From JBCCQH01 sp039024435 (GTDB lineage: Bacteria; Bacteroidota; Bacteroidia; J057; JADKCL01): a stretch of DNA of 16,150 bases. The translations under genes were made by a program, and so were the position numbers. The DNA is taken from assembly GCA_039024435.1 (NCBI GenBank), contig JBCCQH010000140.1:1-16150 (forward strand), given 5' to 3'. This document shows positions 8,781-16,079 of the stretch, piece after piece (the first letter of the stretch is position 1; each line of letters starts with the position of its first letter). A model generated the notes under the pieces. That model was not told the DNA's origin. It made no database searches and saw only the letters and a list, made by a program, of their open reading frames with translations.

Positions 8781-9049
8781 GGAAAAAACATTGGTTATCA
8801 ATACAAAAGGCTTTCCCGCAGGCGCTCGGACGTGACAACAACGGGGTCACTCCCGAACCGCGGGCTTCAAATCAATGCTGTACGGGGAAAAGGTTGTTTG
8901 TTGGATTCCCTCTTTCTTTCGACGCAGATTGAAGTTAAGCAGATTCCCCGAATTGTGAGAGATTGATTTACAAAAAGTCGCCGGACAACGTCCCCAACCT
9001 GAATTAGCTTCCCCCCCAACCGATTCCCGCAAAATGCGTACCTTCAGAT
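8781..9049. other. Divergent intergenic region between the RHS gene and the AraC-type regulator
   Basis: These 269 bases separate the divergent starts of the RHS gene and the AraC-family gene and must hold both promoters. I found no convincing -33/-7 pair for the RHS gene, no strong inverted repeat that would make an obvious operator, and no convincing small gene. The half beside the RHS start is AT-rich around TTTTGTATTGATAACC, which may contain its promoter. Confidence 0.4.
9039..9046 (+). promoter_or_regulatory. Possible -7 box of the AraC-family gene
   Basis: TACCTTCA resembles the Bacteroidota sigma-70 -7 consensus TAnnTTTG in six of eight positions and ends three bases before the ATG at 9050. 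No matching -33 TTG was found at the expected distance. Weak on its own; listed because two other genes here have similar boxes in the same place. Confidence 0.22.
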
Positions 9050-9973
9050 ATGCTCCGTACTCAGTTTCCCGACCTTGCGCACCTGCACGCGCGCATCGAA
9101 CGCGGCCGCCGCAACGGTGAAGGCTGGCCCACTTGCATCCTCAACGTCAAAACCCAGACCGTTTACCGTCCGGAAGTTAAAGGCCCCCTTTCCCTGTTCA
9201 TCAACCGCCGGGGCACCTCGCATTGCCGGGTGGGGAGTCACCGGGCCACCATCGATGACCAGCATTACTTCCTCACCAATGCCGGGGACGAATACGACCT
9301 GACCATCGAATCGGAACAGCCGGTGGAAACCTTCAACATTCACATCAGCGAAAGCCTGGCTACCGATGTATTTGCCGGATTGATGTTGACCGATGGCGCG
9401 TTGCTCGACCAACCGGACCGCACGCTGGCCACTGCACCTGGGTTTTTCTCTCAGCTTTACCGGCGAGACTCCGCCGTGGATGGCCTGATCGAAGAAATTA
9501 CTGCGACCCACCCTTTCGGAACCGATCCATTGCTCGAAGCCGAGCAAATGAGCCGTTTGCTGCGCCACCTGAGCCAGATCCACCGGGGCGCTTTGCGCGA
9601 GGCAGATCGCATCTCCGCCGCCCGGCCCGCTACCCGCCAAGAGACCTACCGCCGCCTCACCATTGCCCGCGACTACTTGCACAGCAGCCTCGGGCAGGAA
9701 GTACAATTGGAGGAAGTCGCCCGGGTCGCTTGCATGTCGCGCTACCATTTCCTGCGTGCTTTCCGGGAAACCTTCCGTTGCACCCCCTACCAATATTTAA
9801 AACAGCTCCGCATGGACCGGGCCCGGCAATTGCTGCATACCAGCCACCTCTCGGTGCAAGAAATCGGATTTTCCCTGGGTTATCAAAATTTGAGTTCTTT
9901 CAGCCGGGTCTTCCGGCAGGTCGAAGGTATGGGGCCGCGTCGCTTCCGGGAGTTGCGGCACGCGGTAGTCTAA
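9050..9973 (+). CDS. AraC-family transcriptional regulator
   Basis: A 307-aa cytoplasmic DNA-binding regulator. Residues 1 to about 150 look like a cupin-type effector or dimerisation domain (short beta segments such as GPLSLFINRRG and DQHYFLTNAGDEYDL). Residues about 205-303 are a typical AraC/XylS double helix-turn-helix: the first in LEEVARVACMSRYHFLRAF, the second in VQEIGFSLGYQNLSSFSRVF, with the family's GMGPRRFRELR ending. Length is usual for the family. The ATG at 9050 is the first in this frame. It is divergent from the RHS gene and convergent with the DUF2306-like gene, so control of either is possible but not shown. The ligand cannot be told from sequence. A long minus-strand frame across it is a GC-driven shadow. 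Confidence 0.93.
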   Translation: MLRTQFPDLAHLHARIERGRRNGEGWPTCILNVKTQTVYRPEVKGPLSLFINRRGTSHCRVGSHRATIDDQHYFLTNAGDEYDLTIESEQPVETFNIHISESLATDVFAGLMLTDGALLDQPDRTLATAPGFFSQLYRRDSAVDGLIEEITATHPFGTDPLLEAEQMSRLLRHLSQIHRGALREADRISAARPATRQETYRRLTIARDYLHSSLGQEVQLEEVARVACMSRYHFLRAFRETFRCTPYQYLKQLRMDRARQLLHTSHLSVQEIGFSLGYQNLSSFSRVFRQVEGMGPRRFRELRHAVV

Positions 9974-10054
9974 TTCAGAAAAATTTGCGGAGCCGGGAAG
10001 GGCAAGAATATACTTCTTTCACCTTTTCCAATTGCCGTGCCCGTCGCGGAAGCA

Positions 10055-10735
10055 TTACCGGCGGCGGGTCTGAAATTTCTTGCGGTACTTGCCCACCCAA
10101 ACTGCAATTGCAATCCCCCCGATCACGCCCGGCGCTACCCAGAGGATCCAGCCCAGGTTTACATTGGGCAGCAACCAATCGCCATTTTGCACCAGAAATG
10201 CAGTCAAAGCGGCCAGCCAGGCCCCCAGCATGCTGCTCATGTGGTGGTACCACCACCACATATTGTCGGAGTATTCTGCTTTCCGAAAATCCCGGATATC
10301 CCGGTAGGCCAGCAGCAACAAAAATGCCCCAAATACCAGGGACAGGATCGCCAAGACCACCGCCACCGTCGCGGACAGCAACCAGCAACCGTATCCGATC
10401 AACGCCAATCCCGAAAGCAGGGCCATCACTGCGCCCATCCAATCACCGGTACGCGCGGTACCCGGGCGTTTGCGGGAAAACACCCGGTAGCCCGAAAAAC
10501 ACATGTAGGCGCTCAGAACCGCAATCGCGAGCAGGAAAGGACTGAAGCGAAAAAAGGCGATCACGAGCAGCGCCGTCAGTACGACCAGCGCAGTACTCAC
10601 CGCAAAGGCCCGCCCCGCTTGCTTGTGGCGCAACATACCTTTGCCCGGCAACACAATCAGAACCATACCGAGCAACAGCATGGAACCGCCGGAAATGATG
10701 TGGATCCAAGTAAGTGCTTCGTGTACCGGATGCAT
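10055..10735 (-). CDS. DUF2306-like integral membrane protein
   Basis: 226 aa from the ATG at 10735 (MHPVHEALTWIH). A GTG 18 codons upstream is possible but would add a charged extension not needed by the family. About seven hydrophobic helices are visible: LTWIHIISGGSMLLLGMVLIV near the N-terminus, then segments starting near FAVSTALVV, FSPFLLAIAV, WMGAVMALL, VAVVLAILSL, MSSMLGAWLAAL and LGWILWVAPG, followed by a basic C-terminus (KYRKKFQTRRR). The histidine in the first helix, the HKQAGR loop and the YHHMSSMLG motif before helix six match the pattern I know from DUF2306-type predicted membrane proteins of Bacteroidota. Their biochemical role is unknown; conserved histidines inside membranes suggest a possible metal, haem or redox role, which is inference. 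It lies 62 bases downstream of the GH3-like gene on the same strand, so it may be read with it or from its own promoter, and is convergent with the AraC-family gene. Confidence 0.75.
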   Translation of the reverse strand: MHPVHEALTWIHIISGGSMLLLGMVLIVLPGKGMLRHKQAGRAFAVSTALVVLTALLVIAFFRFSPFLLAIAVLSAYMCFSGYRVFSRKRPGTARTGDWMGAVMALLSGLALIGYGCWLLSATVAVVLAILSLVFGAFLLLLAYRDIRDFRKAEYSDNMWWWYHHMSSMLGAWLAALTAFLVQNGDWLLPNVNLGWILWVAPGVIGGIAIAVWVGKYRKKFQTRRR

Positions 10736-10797
10736 GGGGAACTTTAGCGTGAATATAAGCTTTACTTGGTTTCTTTCTCCCAGTTTCACCCCCCCGT

Positions 10798-12324
10798 TTA
10801 CGCCTGAACCGAGACCATTTCCAAAATGGCGTCGACGTAGATTCGTTCATTGGCGAGGCGGGGCACCTTGTTTTGACCACCGAGTTTGCCGCGACTTTTC
10901 ATCCATTTGTAGAAAGTTCCCGGGGGGAGGCTCCGAAAGACGGGAGGTCGCAACGCAATACCTTTGTAGCGCTTGGCTTCGTAGTCGGAGTTGAGGCGCT
11001 TGAGTTCGCGGTCCAGGACCTCGGCAAAGGCTTCGACCGATTCGGGGGCTTGCTGAAACTCGACCAGCCACTCGTGGGCGCCATTGCTGCCCGCTTCAAA
11101 GTAAATTGGGGCGGCGGTATAATTTTCCAAAATGGCACCGCATTCCTCACAGGCGATTTCGAGGGCAGTTTCGGCATTGTCGACCATGAGTTCTTCCCCA
11201 AAGGCATTGATGAAGTGCTTGGTGCGGCCCGCGATTTTGATTTTGAAGGGGCTGAGGTTGGTGAAGCGTACCGTATCACCGATCAGGTAGCGCCAGAGTC
11301 CGCCGTTGGTGCTGATCACCATTGCGTAGGTTACGTCCGTTTCCACCTCAGCGATGGTGTAAGCGCGGGGATGGTCCTGATCCAAGTCTTCCAGGCGAAT
11401 AAACTCGTAAAAGATGCCGTAATCGAGCATGAGGAGGAGGTCGTCCTTGTCATTTTCGCTCTGCATCCCAAAAAATCCTTCCGAGGCATTGTAGGTTTCG
11501 AAATAGCGCATCTGATCGCCGGGAATCAGCGCTTCAAATTGTTTGCGGTAGGGCTTGAAGCTCACGCCCCCGTGAAAAAACACTTCCAGATTCGGCCAGA
11601 TTTCCAACAGATTGCGCGAGGTGGTCCCGGTGAGCTCGAATAGCTTGTTGATCAGGACCAGGGTCCAGGTCGGCACCCCGCCGAGGTTGGTGATGCGCTG
11701 TTGCCGGGTTTCTTCTGCGATGCGTTGGATTTTACCTTCCCATTCGCCCATGAGGGCAGTCTTCTTGCTGGTGGCGCGGAACAGGTTGAAGACATTGGGG
11801 GTGTTTTGGATCAGGACGGCGCTCAGGTCGCCGTAGTAGGAGCGGCTGTTGAGCTGATTGATCTCGTGTGATCCCCCGATGGGCAGGCCTTTTCCGGTGA
11901 ATAATTGACTCTCCGGACGGTTGTGCAGGTAGAGCGCAAGCATGTCTTTGCCGCCTTTGAAGTGGCAGTCTTCCAGGGCTTCCCGGGAGACCGGAATGAA
12001 CTTACTTTTGTCGTTGGTGGTGCCCGAACTTTTGCTAAACCATTTGATTACGCCGGGCCAGAGGACGTCTTTTTCGCCCTTGAGCGTGCGTTCGATGTAA
12101 GGAAACAGGCGCTCGTAGCGGCTGATCGGTACCCGGTCCTGGAATTCCCGCACCGATTGGATGTCGCGGTAGCCGTAATTCTTGCCCCATGCGGTTTCGT
12201 CCGCGGTGTGAATGAGACGCCCGAATACCTCCAGTTGCGTTTCCTGGGGGTACTTTGTAAACGTCTCGATCTGCAGCATCCTTTTTTTCAGGTACCACGA
12301 TGCAAGATTGTTGAAAAGGCTCAT
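10798..12324 (-). CDS. GH3 family (auxin-responsive-promoter type) acyl-adenylase-like protein
   Basis: 508 aa, the usual length for bacterial GH3-family (PF03321) proteins. The family belongs to the ANL adenylating enzymes; plant members join amino acids to hormone acids by way of an acyl-AMP, while the substrate of bacterial members is not established. Visible motifs: the ATP phosphate loop SSGTTNDKSKFIPVS at about residues 99-113, the mid-protein TYNASEGFFGMQ near 298-308 with the acidic residue expected for nucleotide binding, then GGLWRYLIGDTVRF and IKIAGRTKHFINAFGEEL before the small C-terminal domain. No signal peptide or membrane segment, so cytoplasmic. Its ATG overlaps the lptB stop by ATGA, so translation is probably coupled to lptB. 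This pairing is common in Bacteroidota as far as I recall, and hints at a role in envelope lipid or LPS metabolism, which is inference. Confidence 0.93.
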   Translation of the reverse strand: MSLFNNLASWYLKKRMLQIETFTKYPQETQLEVFGRLIHTADETAWGKNYGYRDIQSVREFQDRVPISRYERLFPYIERTLKGEKDVLWPGVIKWFSKSSGTTNDKSKFIPVSREALEDCHFKGGKDMLALYLHNRPESQLFTGKGLPIGGSHEINQLNSRSYYGDLSAVLIQNTPNVFNLFRATSKKTALMGEWEGKIQRIAEETRQQRITNLGGVPTWTLVLINKLFELTGTTSRNLLEIWPNLEVFFHGGVSFKPYRKQFEALIPGDQMRYFETYNASEGFFGMQSENDKDDLLLMLDYGIFYEFIRLEDLDQDHPRAYTIAEVETDVTYAMVISTNGGLWRYLIGDTVRFTNLSPFKIKIAGRTKHFINAFGEELMVDNAETALEIACEECGAILENYTAAPIYFEAGSNGAHEWLVEFQQAPESVEAFAEVLDRELKRLNSDYEAKRYKGIALRPPVFRSLPPGTFYKWMKSRGKLGGQNKVPRLANERIYVDAILEMVSVQA

Positions 12325-13052
12325 TTTCGATTGAGGGTGAAGCTGTCGCCGAGGTACACCTTGCGGACCATCGGATCATCGGCCAAATCTTCGGCGGTGC
12401 CGGATTTGAAAATTTTGCCTTCCACCAGCAGGTAGGCGCGGTCCACGATGTCCAGCGTCTCGTGTACGTTGTGATCAGTAATCAGGACCCCAATATTTTT
12501 TTGTTGTAGGCTGCGCACAATGCCCTGAATTTCCTCGACCGCAATCGGGTCGACCCCGGCAAAAGGTTCATCCAACAAAATAAATTTTGGGTCGGTGGCC
12601 AGCGCCCGGGCGATTTCGGTGCGGCGGCGTTCGCCTCCCGAGAGCAAGTTCCCGATGTTTTTGCGCACGTGCATCAGCGAGAATTCGGCCAGGAGCTGGT
12701 CCGTTTTCATGCGGCGCTCTTTTCGGCTCATCTTGCTGGTCATCTCCAAAATGGCCATGATGTTGTCTTCCACCGAGAGCTTGCGGAACACCGAAGCTTC
12801 CTGCGCCAAGTAGCCCACACCCATCTGCCCGCGGCGGTACATGGGCTGAGAAGTAATGTCGCGATCATCGAGGTATACGCGGCCTTTATTCGGGCGGACG
12901 AGTCCCACTACCATGTAGAACGTCGTGGTTTTCCCGGCTCCATTGGGACCCAGCAGCCCGACGATCTCTCCTTGTTCAACCTGCAGGCTGACCTCCTTAA
13001 CGACGGTCCTTTCTTTGTACTGCTTCACCAAACTATCTGCGCGGAGTATCAT
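12321..13052 (-). CDS. lptB: LPS export ABC transporter ATP-binding protein LptB
   Basis: 243 aa, the standard LptB length. LptB is the cytoplasmic ATPase that, with LptF and LptG, extracts lipopolysaccharide from the inner membrane and drives it across the Lpt bridge. All ABC elements are intact: Walker A GPNGAGKTT (35-43), Q-loop Gln84 in GYLAQEASVFRKLS (an LptB-type sequence), signature LSGGERRR (137-144), Walker B ILLDEP (158-163) with Glu162 as catalytic base, and the switch His194 in ITDHN. The FAGVDPIAV stretch after Walker B is also characteristic of LptB and separates it from LivG-type relatives. The start MILRADSLVKQY matches the family's first strand, so no upstream extension is needed. 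It is the first gene of a minus-strand unit with the GH3-like gene (ATGA overlap). A TAACTTTG box lies four bases before its ATG. Other lpt genes are not in the window. Confidence 0.95.
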   Translation of the reverse strand: MILRADSLVKQYKERTVVKEVSLQVEQGEIVGLLGPNGAGKTTTFYMVVGLVRPNKGRVYLDDRDITSQPMYRRGQMGVGYLAQEASVFRKLSVEDNIMAILEMTSKMSRKERRMKTDQLLAEFSLMHVRKNIGNLLSGGERRRTEIARALATDPKFILLDEPFAGVDPIAVEEIQGIVRSLQQKNIGVLITDHNVHETLDIVDRAYLLVEGKIFKSGTAEDLADDPMVRKVYLGDSFTLNRK

Positions 13053-13323
13053 ACGGCAAAGTTAAGAATTTCCGAATGAGGGAGAGAATTTTCGATTTCT
13101 TGATTTCCGCGTCTTGAACGCGCATTGTATCAATTTCCAATTTGCGGCCTGCGAACTCGCGACCTACAAAATTCGAAAGGCGATCCCTTACCGTAGCCGG
13201 ATTCAAACCTGTCGGTTTAAACCCGCGCGGCGGAGGCCGATTTCCAATGGGACGCTTCGCCCAAATCCTATTGCACTTCCATCTACAGTTGCGCGGTGCC
13301 GCCGCCAATCGTAAATTGAGGAA
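13053..13323. other. Divergent intergenic region between lptB and the P450 gene
   Basis: A 271-base region with no convincing gene. It contains the candidate lptB -7 box at its left end and a small hairpin AAACC-TGTC-GGTTT (13205-13218). No tRNA cloverleaf can be built around the T-loop-like sequences there. No clear promoter for the P450 gene was seen. Confidence 0.4.
13057..13064 (-). promoter_or_regulatory. Possible -7 promoter box for lptB
   Basis: On the minus strand TAACTTTG is a perfect match to the Bacteroidota -7 consensus TAnnTTTG, four bases before the lptB ATG. If used, transcription would start at or next to the ATG, giving a leaderless or nearly leaderless mRNA. I did not find a clear TTG -33 element about 19 bases upstream. 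Confidence 0.38.
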
Positions 13324-14658
13324 TTGCAAATCGGAAACTCTCTCATTGAAAATTCGCTAAAAGGACACTGGTTATTGGGAAGCACGCTGGACTTTGCTTC
13401 AGATACGCTGGGTTTCGTGCAGCGCTGCATCGAAGAATATCCGGGAGGAATCGTACGGACGCGCATCGCGTTTCGGGACTTCTTTCTCCTGCTCAAGCCG
13501 GAGTACATTACCCACGTCCTGCAGAAAAACCACCGGAATTACCGCAAAAGCTTTGCCTACGATGGCCTCAAGCCCTTCCTGGGCCAGGGCTTGCTCACCA
13601 GCGAAGGGTCCCACTGGTTGCGACAGCGCCGCCTGGCCCAGCCGGCATTTCACCGGGAGCAACTGCACACTTTGATCGGGGACATGGCCCAGGCGACCGC
13701 GATTTACCTCGAAAGCTGGCAGCCGGGACAGACCATCCACATCCACTCGGAAATGGGCCAGCTCACCCAGGACATCATCTCGCGGGCGGTTTTTGGCGCC
13801 ACCGCAGATGATCTGCCGGAAGTGGATCGCATCGGAGGACTCCTGCCTGTACTCCGCACCTACGCCAACGACCGGATGAAAAATCCGTTGATGCCGCCCC
13901 TCTGGTGGCCCAATCGCTACAACCGGCGCTTTCGCCAGACGGTCGAACAACTGCAAACCATCGTACTGCGCGCCATCCGCCTGCGCCGCCACGCGCCACG
14001 CCAAGACGCCACCCTGCTGGGCATGCTCATGCAAGCCCACACCGACGAGGCCATGACCGACGCCCAACTCTACGACGAAATCGTCACGATTTTCATTGCT
14101 GGGCAGGAAACCACAACCAATGCAATGGGTTTCCTTTTGCTTCTCCTGGCGCAACACCCGGAAGCCTTTGCCCGCGTAGCCGAGGAAGCCACGCCCGTGA
14201 TTGCCGCCGGCCCCGATTTGCACAACGTCTACCAGCTCCAATGGACCTGGCAGGTGGTCCAGGAGGCCCTCCGGATGTATCCACCCGCGTGGGCGGTCAG
14301 TCGGCAAGCCATCGCCGCGGACAACATTGGGGGAACAACCATCCCCGCGGGAGCCACTGCGTTTTTGAGCGTGTATGCCATGCACCACCACGCCAGTTAC
14401 TGGGAAGCGCCCGCGGAATTTCGTCCGGAGCGTTTCGCCGGGGACAATTATCCCAAGGCGGCCTACTTGCCCTTCGGCGCGGGGCCGCGCAAATGCATCG
14501 GGAGCCACTTTGCCCTGCTGGAAATGGTGATCATCCTGGCCCACCTCGCAGTACGCTTCCGACTGGAACTCAAAAGCGATCCCCAGCCCAAACTGATCAC
14601 CCCTATGACCATGAGCACCCGGGATCCCATCCTTTTTCAATTGCACACACGTTCCTGA
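13324..14658 (+). CDS. Cytochrome P450 monooxygenase
   Basis: About 444 aa, typical for a soluble bacterial P450, a haem enzyme that inserts oxygen into organic substrates with electrons from a partner reductase. Diagnostic motifs: I-helix FIAGQETTTN with Ala259-Gly260 and Glu262-Thr263; K-helix ExxR (Glu314, Arg317 in EALRMYPP); PERF motif (FRPERFAGDNY); and the haem-binding loop FGAGPRKCIG with Cys391 as the iron ligand. The N-terminal stretch KGHWLLGSTLDF is the usual start of the fold (GHPLLGN in relatives). No membrane anchor, so probably cytoplasmic. The start is uncertain: no ATG occurs between the upstream in-frame TAA (13312) and the conserved fold, so TTG at 13324 is the best choice, with ATT codons at 13315 or 13345 as poorer ones. 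No ferredoxin or reductase gene is nearby and the substrate is unknown. The next gene starts 22 bases downstream. Clan resemblance is to CYP102/CYP4-like enzymes by motif style only. Confidence 0.93.
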   Translation: MQIGNSLIENSLKGHWLLGSTLDFASDTLGFVQRCIEEYPGGIVRTRIAFRDFFLLLKPEYITHVLQKNHRNYRKSFAYDGLKPFLGQGLLTSEGSHWLRQRRLAQPAFHREQLHTLIGDMAQATAIYLESWQPGQTIHIHSEMGQLTQDIISRAVFGATADDLPEVDRIGGLLPVLRTYANDRMKNPLMPPLWWPNRYNRRFRQTVEQLQTIVLRAIRLRRHAPRQDATLLGMLMQAHTDEAMTDAQLYDEIVTIFIAGQETTTNAMGFLLLLLAQHPEAFARVAEEATPVIAAGPDLHNVYQLQWTWQVVQEALRMYPPAWAVSRQAIAADNIGGTTIPAGATAFLSVYAMHHHASYWEAPAEFRPERFAGDNYPKAAYLPFGAGPRKCIGSHFALLEMVIILAHLAVRFRLELKSDPQPKLITPMTMSTRDPILFQLHTRS

Positions 14659-14668
14659 AAAAAAGCCG

Positions 14669-14675
14669 TAATTTG
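14669..14675 (+). promoter_or_regulatory. Possible -7-like box before the GNAT-like gene
   Basis: TAATTTG is one base short of the TAnnTTTG consensus and ends five bases before the ATG at 14681, inside the 22-base gap after the P450 stop. It could give the GNAT-like gene its own near-leaderless start; read-through from the P450 gene is equally possible. Confidence 0.22.
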
Positions 14676-14680
14676 CGCCC

Positions 14681-15808
14681 ATGTCAAATGGATCGACGTT
14701 GGAATTGCTGCGCTTGCGGGACTTGGTGCTCCAAATGCGGCGGGAGGCAAATGACGATATCGTAGCGCTGCTGGAGGATACTACGCTGGGAACACCCGGC
14801 GGCACTCAGTACCAGCATTTTGGGGGGAAGGAAAAGATCCGGGAAGTCCGCGATCCATACTTCCTTGAACTGCGCAAAGGGGAGCGCTTGCTGGGGGTGC
14901 TCTGCATGGCCCACCGCAATTCGCTGTTTCCCGGGCCGGCCGGCCACAATGCATTTTATATCCGCTACCTCTCCGTCATGGAGTCCCTGCAACGCAAGGT
15001 CAACACCAGCAACGCGGGGGCCACCACCGGACTCAAGTCAAACAGCCTGGTCAAGCGTGCCCTCAGGCGCTTGCTCGACCATCCCCGCGCCCTGATGGAG
15101 GCGACCGGGCGAGACCACGCGGTGTTTTACGCCTACGTGGAATTGGAAAATGAGCGTTCTCAGGATATGACCCGCAATATGGGCTTTGTTCCCATTGGGA
15201 AGTTCAGCACCCACCTTTTCAGCCGTGCCTGGCCCCGCAAAGATCCCCGCGTACGCCGCATGACCCCGCAGGATCGTCCCGAAGTCGAGCAAAAGTTGCG
15301 GGAAACCTACGCCGGACACGTACTGTTCTCGATGCAAAACCTCTTTTACCAGGACAATTATTTTGTGCTCGAAGAAGATGGAGAACTGATCGCCGGCTTG
15401 CAAGCCAATTATGTTCACTGGGTGATCCTGGGCATGCCGGGCGTTACCGGCAAGTTCATCATGAAAGTATTGCCCTACCTCCCGCTCATTCGGCGCATGT
15501 TCAATCCCCAAAAGTTTGAATTTGCCTGTGTGGAAGGGATTTTTTGTCGGGAAGGGCGGGAAAAAGACCTCCACCGACTGCTGGAACACGCTTGCCGTGA
15601 GCTTGGGGTCTACACCGCCATCTTGTGGTTGGATCACTTGGATCCACTCTACGAGCGCCTCAACCGCTACGGCAAATGGGGATTGCTGCAGCGCATCAAC
15701 GGGGACACGCCCGCAGACATCATCGCAAAATTCGTCAATGTTCCGGACGAAGACCAGGAACTGATCCGAAATCGGCCGCGGTACATCTCGGCATTTGACA
15801 GCACTTGA
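14681..15808 (+). CDS. GNAT-like acetyltransferase, probably two GNAT domains in tandem
   Basis: 375 aa, roughly twice a single GNAT domain. Residues about 10-185 read as a first GNAT-like half: RLRDLVLQM start, LELRKGERLLGVLCMAHR central strands, FYAYVELENERSQDMTRNMGF as the late strand-helix with the asparagine and NMGF often seen near the acetyl-CoA end of these folds. RRMTPQDRPEVEQKL (about 190-205) looks like the first strand and helix of a second GNAT-like half, which continues with YFVLEEDGELIAGLQANY, a hydrophobic stretch, and the late EKDLHRLLEHACRELGVYTAILWLD. No classic R/QxxGxG/A acetyl-CoA loop is obvious in either half, so catalysis is uncertain and one or both halves may be degenerate. 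No signal peptide is seen. The ATG at 14681 is the first of the frame and follows the P450 gene by 22 bases, so co-transcription is likely. The substrate is unknown and family assignment rests on fold pattern only. Confidence 0.6.
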   Translation: MSNGSTLELLRLRDLVLQMRREANDDIVALLEDTTLGTPGGTQYQHFGGKEKIREVRDPYFLELRKGERLLGVLCMAHRNSLFPGPAGHNAFYIRYLSVMESLQRKVNTSNAGATTGLKSNSLVKRALRRLLDHPRALMEATGRDHAVFYAYVELENERSQDMTRNMGFVPIGKFSTHLFSRAWPRKDPRVRRMTPQDRPEVEQKLRETYAGHVLFSMQNLFYQDNYFVLEEDGELIAGLQANYVHWVILGMPGVTGKFIMKVLPYLPLIRRMFNPQKFEFACVEGIFCREGREKDLHRLLEHACRELGVYTAILWLDHLDPLYERLNRYGKWGLLQRINGDTPADIIAKFVNVPDEDQELIRNRPRYISAFDST

Positions 15809-15997
15809 ATCGGAAATCGAGTCTCCCGAGCCTAAAAGGCGGTTTAAAATTGATCGGTGAAATTTGCTGGCGCAGATTTTTTTGTCCACCGAAGCCCATT
15901 TTGGAGTCCATAGTTCGAGCTAGGGGCAAGAAAATAGTTGAGGAGGGGCAGAAAAAGATGTCATAGAAAAATCGCAGAATTTAATGCTTGTCCGGAA

Positions 15998-16033
15998 CTT
16001 TGCCACGATTTTTGCCACGGCTTTTGACACGAG
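15998..16033. repeat. Three tandem 12-base repeats upstream of the transposase-like gene
   Basis: Units CTTTGCCACGAT, TTTTGCCACGGC and TTTTGACACGAG follow each other without spacing and share TTTG(C/A)CACG. The third overlaps a short inverted repeat, TGACA-CGAGA-TGTCA (16025-16039). The location, about 50 bases before the start of the transposase-like gene, would suit transposase- or regulator-binding sites at the end of an insertion sequence, which is inference. The stretch from the GNAT-like stop (15809) to 16079 otherwise holds no gene I can support and is AT-rich. Confidence 0.5.
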
Positions 16034-16079
16034 ATGTCAATCGGCGGGCTGAGATTGCGGCCAAAGCTCGAATCTGCCC

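Noticed and set aside
7785..8966. 393-aa plus-strand frame opposite the RHS N-terminus
   Set aside because: Antisense shadow; the minus strand here encodes the well-conserved SpvB/TcB-like start and signal peptide.
9044..9793. 249-aa minus-strand frame opposite the AraC-family gene
   Set aside because: The plus strand carries a complete AraC regulator with both helix-turn-helices; the antisense product has no recognisable features.
10873..11643. 256-aa plus-strand frame opposite the GH3-like gene
   Set aside because: Shadow of an intact GH3-family gene with full motifs.
13140..13225. T-loop-like strings on the minus strand (GGTTTGAATCC, GAGTTCGCAGG) suggesting a tRNA
   Set aside because: No acceptor stem, anticodon arm or D arm can be paired around them; the AAACC/GGTTT hairpin is short and isolated.
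13399..14805. 468-aa minus-strand frame opposite the P450 gene
   Set aside because: All P450 motifs lie on the plus strand in one frame; the antisense frame exists only because of codon bias.
15830..15885. Possible terminator after the GNAT-like gene (GCC-TAAAA-GGC, and a T-run at about 15876)
   Set aside because: The stem is only three pairs and not next to the T-run; too weak to call.
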